A stretch of 55,578 nucleotides of DNA, from contig JALLOL010000001.1 in assembly GCA_027717875.1 (NCBI GenBank), positions 1 through 55,578 of the forward strand, written 5' to 3'. The notes beneath the pieces are model-generated. The model was not told where the DNA came from. It saw only the letters and a list, made by a program, of their open reading frames with translations, and made no database searches. Every line of letters begins with the position of its first letter. The first letter of the stretch is position 1. Position numbers and translations under genes: made by a program. This DNA is from Acidobacteria bacterium AH-259-L09 (GTDB lineage Bacteria; Acidobacteriota; UBA6911; RPQK01). Positions 51,157 through 55,578 of this stretch are shown here, piece by piece.

Positions 51157-51929
51157 TGGAGTTTGTTGATATTCATACTCACATTATTCCGGGGGTGGAT
51201 GATGGGGCGGCTTCGATTGATGAAACGATTGCCATGCTCAGGATGGCTTATGACGGGGGGACCAGGAAGATTGTGGCTACGCCCCATATGTTTTTTGACC
51301 TTTTTAAGAATAATGATTTTGTTGAAATCCGGGATCGGTTCGATGAACTTACATCGGATTTGAACTCCTACCAGGATACGTTTCCTTTTCTTAAAGAGAT
51401 CGAGGTCTATCCGGGCGCTGAGAATTATGCCTCACCCGAGTTCCTGGAGGCGCTGGGTCAAGGGTGCGTGCTCACCTTGAACGGAAGTCGCTATCTGCTG
51501 GTCGAGTTTTCACCGATGCTGCCCTTTAGCCAGATTGAAAATGTCATTCAAAGGGTCTTTGCAGCTGGATACACTCCGGTCATTGCCCACTCGGAACGGT
51601 ATGCGGCGATTCAGGAAGATCCGATGCGGATGGTTCGCTTCTGGGAGATGGGGTGTGTGGCGCAGGTGAATGCCGACAGTCTCCTGGGAGGCTGGGGGTC
51701 GCGGGCTACGAAGTGTGCCAAGGCTTTAATGGAAGAAGGTCTGGTGGATGTGATTGCTTCGGATGGGCATCGGCTTCGGTGGAGACCGCCCGTGCTGGAC
51801 GGGGTTTTTCGGAAGCTGAAGAGTGAGTATGCCAGGGAAGATGTGGAGGCGTGGATGGTGGAGAATCCGGGGGGGATTTTGGCGAATGAGAGGCTGGAGG
51901 TGACTTATCCCGCGAAAGACGCAAAATAA
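51156..51929 (+). CDS. CpsB/YwqE-type PHP-domain tyrosine phosphatase
   Basis: 257 residues. 'DIHTHIIPGVDDGAASIDET' at residues 4-23 is the CpsB/YwqE metal-binding motif. 'VATPHMFFD', 'VYPGAENYASPEF', 'IAHSERYAAI' and 'DVIASDGHRLRWRPP' supply the remaining His/Asp/Glu ligands of the PHP phosphatase fold. It dephosphorylates the tyrosine tail of the Wzc-like kinase in the cytoplasm, counteracting autophosphorylation. The last codons ('PAKDAK') and stop come from a CGCGAAA repeat. Confidence 0.88.
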   Translation: MEFVDIHTHIIPGVDDGAASIDETIAMLRMAYDGGTRKIVATPHMFFDLFKNNDFVEIRDRFDELTSDLNSYQDTFPFLKEIEVYPGAENYASPEFLEALGQGCVLTLNGSRYLLVEFSPMLPFSQIENVIQRVFAAGYTPVIAHSERYAAIQEDPMRMVRFWEMGCVAQVNADSLLGGWGSRATKCAKALMEEGLVDVIASDGHRLRWRPPVLDGVFRKLKSEYAREDVEAWMVENPGGILANERLEVTYPAKDAK

Positions 51930-51946
51930 CGCGAAAAACACGAAAA
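51907..51946 (+). repeat. CGCGAAA-type repeat at gene end
   Basis: 'ATCCCGCGAAAGACGCAAAA' and following 'CGCGAAAAACACGAAAAA' match tracts at 48895-48920 and 49427-49448 (ligase gene) and 50324-50350 (TPR gene). It encodes the last residues and stop of the phosphatase gene. Confidence 0.65.
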
Positions 51947-51951
51947 ATGAC

Positions 51952-51981
51952 TTGCAATATGGTAAGTTGGTAATATATAAA
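51952..51981 (+). promoter_or_regulatory. Candidate sigma70-type promoter for FecR-like gene
   Basis: TTGCAA at 51952-51957 as -35 and TATATA at 51974-51979 (or TATAAA at 51976-51981) as -10, with a 16-nt spacer (18 with the alternative). An AAAGAGGAG ribosome site follows at 51987 and the ATG is at 52004. It is AT-rich compared with flanking genes. Predicted only from consensus. Confidence 0.45.
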
Positions 51982-52003
51982 AGGCAAAGAGGAGAAATTT
52001 ATC

Positions 52004-52855
52004 ATGTGGAAGAAGGTTTTTACGGGGTGCTTTGTGGTTTTCTTTGGGGTGTCTTATGGGTTGGCTGCTAGTCCGGTGCCGGTGCTGGGACAGGTGATTG
52101 CCAACAGTGTCCAGATGGACGGCATGAGCGTCCCGTCCGGGACAACCGTTTTGAACAATACTGTGGTGAAGACTAGCAAGGATCCTGCCTTCATTCACTT
52201 GAACAATAGTCAAGTTGTGCAGCTCCACAGGAATTCCAGCGCCTACCTGGAGAGAACTTCTTCAGGCGAAGTTCAGGTCACTGTTCGCTCTGGAACCATG
52301 TCCTTCCGGACAGTCGGTGGAAAAGTCATGACTGCCCCTCCTGAGAGCGTTATTGTGTTTCCCTACGGTAGTCTGCCCGTCGCTAACCCTCAGCAGGCAT
52401 CAGTGCTCAGAGTGATCTTGACTGAGAGAGCGGAAGCGGGACAGGACACCATCGTGGTGAACGACTCGACCAGGATTGAACCGAAGCAGGCCATCTTGAT
52501 TCGAAGCCCCGATGGAGAGACGCAGGAAATTCACTACGTGGAAGCCTTTGACGGGAATAACGTCAAGTTGACCGCTCGCTTGGAAAATACCTTTGAAGCT
52601 AACTCCGTCATCATTCAGGACCCGTCGGTGCTTGAGCAAGCAGTTGCCGTTGGAGCAGTTGTGGTCGGAGTGGCCGCTGGAGTCTCCATAGGTGCGGCGG
52701 CTGTTGCTGGTGTAGCGGTAGCGGTGGGGGCTGCAGCTCTTAGCACAGCAGCAATAGTGGGTATCGTTGCAGGTGTGACGGCGGCAACAGTCGGGACCCT
52801 GGTGGCGACCGACGTGATTGGTGGTGACGAAGAGCCCCCGCCGGCTAGTCCATAG
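52004..52855 (+). CDS. Secreted FecR-domain-like protein with glycine/alanine-rich hydrophobic C-terminus
   Basis: 283 residues. Signal peptide 'MWKKVFTGCFVVFFGVSYGL' (cleavage near AAS). The middle has 'MSVPSGTTVLNNTVVKTSKD' and 'AFIHLNNSQVVQLHRNSSAY' and 'VQVTVRSGTMSFRT', a FecR-like beta domain (nNxsvvqLxxnS pattern). The C-terminal ~75 residues are Ala/Val/Gly-rich ('VAVGAVVVGVAAGVSIGAAA') and may form two membrane helices, ending 'GGDEEPPPASP'. Periplasmic or membrane-anchored; function unknown. AAAGAGGAG ribosome site. It ends the + strand operon, followed by a terminator. Confidence 0.7.
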   Translation: MWKKVFTGCFVVFFGVSYGLAASPVPVLGQVIANSVQMDGMSVPSGTTVLNNTVVKTSKDPAFIHLNNSQVVQLHRNSSAYLERTSSGEVQVTVRSGTMSFRTVGGKVMTAPPESVIVFPYGSLPVANPQQASVLRVILTERAEAGQDTIVVNDSTRIEPKQAILIRSPDGETQEIHYVEAFDGNNVKLTARLENTFEANSVIIQDPSVLEQAVAVGAVVVGVAAGVSIGAAAVAGVAVAVGAAALSTAAIVGIVAGVTAATVGTLVATDVIGGDEEPPPASP

Positions 52856-52859
52856 TCCC

Positions 52860-53035
52860 ATCCCGCAGATTTGCGCGGATAAAGGCGGATTAACGCAGAT
52901 ACTTTTATCCCGCGGATCACTTGAATGTGGTTCGCGGGATTTTTTTGTCCCGCGAATTCCGCGAAAGGCACGTGAAAGACGCGCGGATTAGGCGGCCCAC
53001 GGAAGGGCAGGAAAAGCTTCCGTGATTTTCCATGG
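52860..53035 (+). repeat. Mixed GCGGAT/CGCGAAA/CACGGAA repeat patch
   Basis: Contains 'CGCAGATTTGCGCGGATAAA' and 'GGCGGATTAACGCAGATAC' (a third related motif), then 'CCCGCGAATTCCGCGAAAGG' and 'GGCCCACGGAAGGGCAGG'. The terminator hairpin at 52907-52946 lies inside this patch and is built from its CCCGCGGAT sequence. Confidence 0.6.
52907..52946 (+). terminator. Rho-independent terminator of the polysaccharide operon
   Basis: Left arm ATCCCGCGGATCAC at 52907-52920, loop TTGAAT, right arm GTGGTTCGCGGGAT at 52927-52940, giving 14 pairs with two G-T wobbles, followed by six more T. It lies 51 nt after the FecR-like gene stop, so it ends the + strand transcription unit. Confidence 0.85.
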
Positions 53036-53048
53036 GCATGATCGAAGA

Positions 53049-53268
53049 CTATAGGATTATTCTTTTGTACTCCAGTTTCTCGAGCGCGCTGAAGTTGATG
53101 AGAAAGCCAAGTTTGAAACCGGTCGCTGAGAGGTACTCAATCAACTGAGAGGTGAATTTTGGATGCAAGTGCTCAACCGCTTTTAGCTCGAGCATGATTC
53201 GATCCTCCACGATCAAATCGATCTGCCCTCTTCCAACTGCGGAGCCTCTAAATTTCTTTTAAAGGAGC
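53049..53268 (-). pseudogene. C-terminal fragment of GxxExxY nuclease-like protein
   Basis: Minus strand: 'GRGQIDLIVEDRIMLELKAV' then 'EHLHPKFTSQLIEYLSATGF' and 'LGFLINFSALEKLEYKRIIL', stop at 53049. This is the C-terminal half of the GxxExxY family (PF13366), with the D-x-hydrophobic...E-x-K core in 'DLIVEDRIMLELKAVE', and 'LINF' near the end. The N-terminal GxGxxExxY part is absent and a TAA precedes the frame. Truncated, therefore probably non-functional. Confidence 0.7.
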
Positions 53269-53283
53269 TGCCCTATTGGAGGC

Positions 53284-53316
53284 AAAAAAAGAGGGGGATA
53301 ACTTATTACCCCCCTC
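53284..53316 (-). terminator. Rho-independent terminator, minus strand
   Basis: On the minus strand the stem 'GAGGGGGG' at 53316-53309 pairs with 'CCCCCTC' at 53297-53291, with TAA/TTA extension, followed by seven T (the A run at 53284-53290 on +). It would end transcription of the minus-strand genes to the right, and lies before the GxxExxY fragment. Confidence 0.6.
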
Positions 53317-53666
53317 CACTGTCAATCACCAGGGTATATCCCCCACCTCCTCACCAACTTAATTACCCCACTTTAAGTGATCAACATCATCTCGTCTCTC
53401 CTTCCTTTTGTGTTTTTGCCTGCGCAAACTTTGGTACTGTCCTAAGAAGGTGTCGCTAGCAAGAAAAGCTTGAAACTTGGGAAGAAGAAGACATATAGCC
53501 GATAAGCATAATTGCCATGTGAACGGATGGAGAACAATTGTAGACGAGTCACGAGGTTAGCGAGTGTCAACCAACTCTCCTGATTATTCGAGCCACGCGC
53601 CCGTAAACAGGGCCTTCTACTTGTTTCAATGTTTCATGTTCAATGTTCTCTAAATCGCCCAATTTA
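53317..53666 (-). other. Intergenic stretch, AT-rich, no gene seen
   Basis: About 350 nt between the minus-strand terminator and the Uma2 fragment. I see no open frame with family resemblance and no RNA structure I can support. It contains only short imperfect repeats such as 'GTTTCAATGTTTCATGTTCA'. Confidence 0.35.
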
Positions 53667-53885
53667 CTAGTCCTGCACATCCAGAATGGCCTGCTGTCCG
53701 ATCTCTCTCGAGAGAAGCCTGATCAATCGTCTCACACAGTTTGCATGCCTGTCACCAATGGGCGTCATCTCGACAATCTCCCCCTCGATCAGCTCCACGC
53801 GATCGTTCTCGGCAAAAATGCCGGCTTCGGCCATCCGGTAGAACTCCTCGACGTTAAAGAGGTGTCTTTGAGGCTGGATCGTCAT
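53667..53885 (-). pseudogene. N-terminal fragment of Uma2-family endonuclease
   Basis: 72 residues: 'MTIQPQRHLFNVEEFYRMAE', 'GIFAENDRVELIEGEIVEMT' and 'PIGDRHANCVRRLIRLL', closely similar to residues 1-70 of the 185-residue gene at 55348. It stops at TAG after 'AILDVQD', so the PD-(D/E)XK catalytic half (from 'PDLVLLKPRDD' on) is missing. A good ribosome site (AGGAGG) remains upstream. The 5' end is directly preceded by an ACGGAA repeat tract on this strand. Non-functional remnant most likely. Confidence 0.7.
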
Positions 53886-53899
53886 TGCCTCCTAATTCT

Positions 53900-53997
53900 A
53901 CACCAATTCCGTGTAGTTCCGTCTCTTTCCGTGTCTTCCGAATTGTTCCGTGCAATTCCGTTCTTGTCCGTGGATTCCGTGGTCACGGAGCTCTGGC
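53900..53997 (-). repeat. CACGGAA repeat tract between VapC and Uma2 fragments
   Basis: On the minus strand: 'CCGTGACCACGGAATCCACG', 'GAACGGAATTGCACGGAACA', 'GGAAGACACGGAAAGAGACG' and 'GAACTACACGGAATTGG'. The tract supplies the stop codon of the VapC remnant and leads into the linker with AGGAGG before the Uma2 fragment start, repeating the arrangement at 47.2-47.4 kb. Confidence 0.75.
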
Positions 53998-54235
53998 ATA
54001 GAACTCTGCCGTGCTCTCATCCAAGGTGAGCAGGTGAACGCGCGGGGAATCGAGGAAATCCCTTAGCTGTTTGCGGTTCTGTTGCTGGCGGTGGCCGAGG
54101 GCGAAACCACTCAGGAGCTCCCCGAGCACTACGGGATTCAGGCCCAGCGTTCGCGCCAGACGGAGGATCTCCACGGCCTGGTCGCCGCGCTTGAAGGCCA
54201 CATTAGGCGTTGGTATCCAGGAGGATTTTCCTCAC
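53983..54235 (-). pseudogene. VapC-type PIN toxin, frameshifted and 3'-truncated
   Basis: GTG 54235 overlaps the antitoxin stop (GTGA) and begins 'MRKILLDTNA' (first PIN Asp), then TAA. One extra A in 'GCCTAATGTGGCC' explains it: without it 'LDTNAYVAFKRGDQAVEILR' reads on to 'LNPVVLGELLSGFALG' (second acidic residue, Glu) and 'HLLTLDESTAEFYARAP', where the repeat's TGA ends the frame. The C-terminal acidic residues of a PIN domain are therefore missing. Toxin is almost certainly inactive. Confidence 0.75.
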
Positions 54236-54492
54236 CGCCAGAGATCCTGATCCACCTGCTCAAACTGCTCAATGTTTTTCAGGAAGGACTCGGCTTCCCG
54301 GGCGCTCCAGGTTCCGGCCAGGTGGTCCAGATCATGGTACCGGGGACGTCCCAGATTCGTTTCCCCCAGTCCCAAGACCTGTCGAATGTACTGCAAAATC
54401 AAGGCATTTACGCTGACACCCAAACGCTCAGCCGCCGTTTTCAGCCGTTTGCGAGTTTCCTCATCAATACCGCGCACGCTGATAGCACTCAT
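54232..54492 (-). CDS. VapB-like (RHH/FitA-type) antitoxin
   Basis: 86 residues from ATG 54492 (frame also open from TTG 54501). 'MSAISVRGIDEETRKRLKTA' then 'AERLGVSVNALILQYIRQVL' is a ribbon-helix-helix N-terminus. The C-terminal part ('HDLDHLAGTWSAREAESFLK', 'QFEQVDQDLWR') matches FitA/VapB-type tails that bind the PIN toxin ('HHDLDxLAGTW' motif). It overlaps the vapC start by 4 nt. Intact, now an orphan antitoxin since the toxin is frameshifted. Confidence 0.82.
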   Translation of the reverse strand: MSAISVRGIDEETRKRLKTAAERLGVSVNALILQYIRQVLGLGETNLGRPRYHDLDHLAGTWSAREAESFLKNIEQFEQVDQDLWR

Positions 54493-54597
54493 AGCAACCA
54501 AAATGATAGCATTTCAGCTCACTATCCGCTACCACCTTCCGTCGGCCACGGTGTGCCCCCGGCGGGATCAAGCGAGAATCTCATCAACGCCGTGACA

Positions 54598-54648
54598 CCA
54601 AAAACCATCCGTGAAGATCCGTACAAATCCGTGTGATCCGTGACACGC
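54598..54648 (-). repeat. ACGGAT repeat patch upstream of antitoxin gene
   Basis: On the minus strand 'GTCACGGATCACACGGATTT', 'GTACGGATCTTCACGGATGG'. This is the ACGGAT variant, resembling the sequence before the ligase gene (48.2 kb). Confidence 0.6.
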
Positions 54649-54656
54649 TATCCTAA

Positions 54657-54722
54657 GATTTGGTCTACGGTGTCGTGGTAGGTGAACTTCAGTTCAGGAT
54701 GGGTAGGACTCATGTCCTGCAT
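54657..54722 (-). pseudogene. Possible remnant of a second Uma2-like gene
   Basis: Minus strand ATG 54722 gives 'MQDMSPTHPELKFTYHDTVD' then 'QILG' and stop. 'MSPTHPELKFTYHD' resembles the N-terminus of a different Uma2 subgroup ('...LTYxDYxxLPEDG'), and the end 'VDQILG' resembles the Uma2 C-terminus ('VDEILG'), as if the middle were deleted. A 'TATAAT' box overlaps the start. Very short and uncertain. Confidence 0.25.
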
Positions 54723-54790
54723 TATAACGCGATTCCCCAAAAGCAATCCCACGGAATGCCAAACGTCACGGTACTCGCCAAACCAGACAC

Positions 54791-55348
54791 TTAGCCAAGT
54801 ATCTCGTCCACAGCAAGCTCCAGACCGGGGACGCTTTGGCAAGCGAGGCTCAATCCGCGCTGTATGCTCTCGACCTCCTGGTAGCCTTCGGGGGCGGGCC
54901 GTCGGTAGACCTCGACCGACTCAGCTGCCAGCTCCACCAGCCATACTTCTGGGATGCCGGTGTGGGCGTAGAGCGGCACTTTAATCCCTCGATCGAATTC
55001 CTGCGATGTATCCGCCACTTCCACAACCAGGAGTAGATCCTGGGGCTCCGGGTGGGCAGCGCGGTAGAAGTCGTCTCGGGGTTTCAACAGGACCAGATCA
55101 GGCTGTGGTTCCGAGCGCCGGCCAAGCCGAATGGGATTTTGCACCCACACCACACATCGGTCCTGGAAACGAGTAAAGGCGGCGGTGAGCCAGGCCACAC
55201 AGCCCGCGTCGCGGCTCCCAATCGGTGTCATCTGGACAATTTCGCCCTCGATTAACTCTACCCGATCATCCTCCGTAAAGATACCGGCCTCACCCATCCG
55301 TTGGAACTGATTAACGGTAAACAGGTGTCTTTGAAGCTGGACCGCCAT
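54791..55348 (-). CDS. Uma2-family PD-(D/E)XK endonuclease
   Basis: 185 residues, complete. 'MAVQLQRHLFTVNQFQRMGE', 'DDRVELIEGEIVQMTPIGSR' and 'PQPDLVLLKPRDDFY', 'DLLLVVEVADTSQEFDRGIK', 'YAHTGIPEVWLVELAAESVE' give the Uma2 (PF05685) pattern; D in 'EPQPDLVLL' and E-x-A/S in 'VEVADTS' are the nuclease-type core. The biological role of Uma2 proteins is poorly known; they occur in many copies in some genomes. Two truncated relatives are in this window. Confidence 0.85.
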   Translation of the reverse strand: MAVQLQRHLFTVNQFQRMGEAGIFTEDDRVELIEGEIVQMTPIGSRDAGCVAWLTAAFTRFQDRCVVWVQNPIRLGRRSEPQPDLVLLKPRDDFYRAAHPEPQDLLLVVEVADTSQEFDRGIKVPLYAHTGIPEVWLVELAAESVEVYRRPAPEGYQEVESIQRGLSLACQSVPGLELAVDEILG

Positions 55349-55355
55349 GATTTTT

Positions 55356-55578
55356 TCATTTAGCCTTGATACTTGGCTGTCTGCCTAACCAGTTAACTGC
55401 CCACTTATTAAACCCCTTCCCCTCAGGAGTTCGAGGATTATAAGAAGCGTAGATAATAACTCCCTCAAAAGAATGATGTGCCTCCACCACTCTGGTAGCC
55501 TTGTCAGCTAGCCACAGCCCCAAGCTTTTCCAGTCAACTTTAAATCGGTAATCGTTTATACCCCTGTCCGAAGCTTCC
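55356..55578 (-). CDS. NYN-domain (PIN-like) protein, C-terminal part
   Basis: Minus-strand frame entering from the window's right edge: 'EASDRGINDYRFKVDWKSLG', 'VIIYASYNPRTPEGKGF' and 'NKWAVNWLGRQPSIKAK' then TGA. The 'DWxxLxxWL...ASYxP' pattern resembles the NYN/LabA-like PIN family, RNA-processing-type nucleases. The N-terminal Asp motif lies outside the window. The end after 'RQPSIKAK' is early for the family, so it may also be truncated. Stop lies 8 nt before the Uma2 start. Confidence 0.5.
   Translation of the reverse strand, partial: EASDRGINDYRFKVDWKSLGLWLADKATRVVEAHHSFEGVIIYASYNPRTPEGKGFNKWAVNWLGRQPSIKAK

Noticed and set aside
53643..54029. Long + strand frame
   Set aside because: It is the complement of the Uma2 fragment and repeat tract on the minus strand, which has better family evidence.
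54082..54636. Long + strand frame of 184 codons
   Set aside because: It runs antisense to vapB/vapC, whose RHH and PIN motifs are clear.
1..55578. tRNA or rRNA genes and complete insertion sequences
   Set aside because: I saw no cloverleaf-like or rRNA sequence and no intact transposase; only the decayed IS1-like scar near 20 kb is supported.

Overview
The window reads as one large bacterial surface-polysaccharide locus of about 46 kb, all on the + strand, flanked on the right (and slightly on the left) by a decayed accessory region rich in short repeats and broken genes. A Wza-type export protein, a Wzc-type tyrosine kinase fused to its co-polymerase domain, Wzx and Wzy-like membrane proteins and an O-antigen-ligase-like protein point to a diderm (Gram-negative-type) bacterium. 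Many TTG and GTG starts, roughly 50% GC and the ACGGAA/CGCGAAA repeats suggest an uncultured lineage. I cannot assign a phylum from the sequence.

Layout: (1) 0.05-0.76 kb, a DUF4258/DUF2283 toxin-antitoxin-like pair, one repeat patch and a fragment of a FAD-dependent reductase. (2) 0.9-6.2 kb, a sugar epimerase and a nonulosonate (sialic-acid-like) module: CMP-sugar synthetase, an unknown protein, a NeuB-cupin fusion and a HAD-like phosphatase. (3) 6.5-21.4 kb, a B12-type radical SAM enzyme, a capsule-type glycosyltransferase, Wzx flippase, Wzy-like polymerase, WbqC, PIG-L deacetylase, GNAT, methyltransferases, an HPr-kinase-like protein, and two paralogous zinc-finger methyltransferases that are both broken. 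(4) 21.7-36.1 kb, a nucleotide-sugar dehydrogenase, four GT4 glycosyltransferases, an alkaline-phosphatase-superfamily enzyme, a YdcF protein, an AsnB-like amidotransferase, a fused bi-domain oxidoreductase and a UDP-GlcNAc 2-epimerase. (5) 36.1-43.3 kb, a glucuronyl C5-epimerase homologue, two acetyltransferase/aminotransferase/SDR modules joined by 4-nt overlaps, and the initiating phosphoglycosyl transferase. (6) 43.5-52.9 kb, the assembly and export machine (Wzc, Wza, ligase, TPR protein, PHP-type tyrosine phosphatase, FecR-like protein), ending at a strong terminator. (7) 53.0-55.6 kb, minus-strand fragments and genes: GxxExxY, Uma2, VapBC and NYN families.

Working model (inference): a lipid-linked repeat unit is started by the phosphoglycosyl transferase at 42.6 kb and extended by the GT4 enzymes with amino sugars, uronic acids (perhaps amidated by the AsnB-like protein or epimerised by the C5-epimerase homologue) and a nonulosonate. 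It is flipped by Wzx, polymerised by a Wzy-like protein under Wzc control and exported through Wza, with the CpsB/YwqE-type phosphatase resetting Wzc.

The most unusual signal is the repeat system of the right third. Degenerate CACGGAA tracts and a second CGCGAAA family lie between genes, inside reading frames (where they add protein segments) and exactly at the breakpoints of truncated genes. In two places the same junction recurs: truncated gene, repeat tract, short linker, then the 5' end of an Uma2 nuclease gene. More than ten decayed genes are visible across the window.
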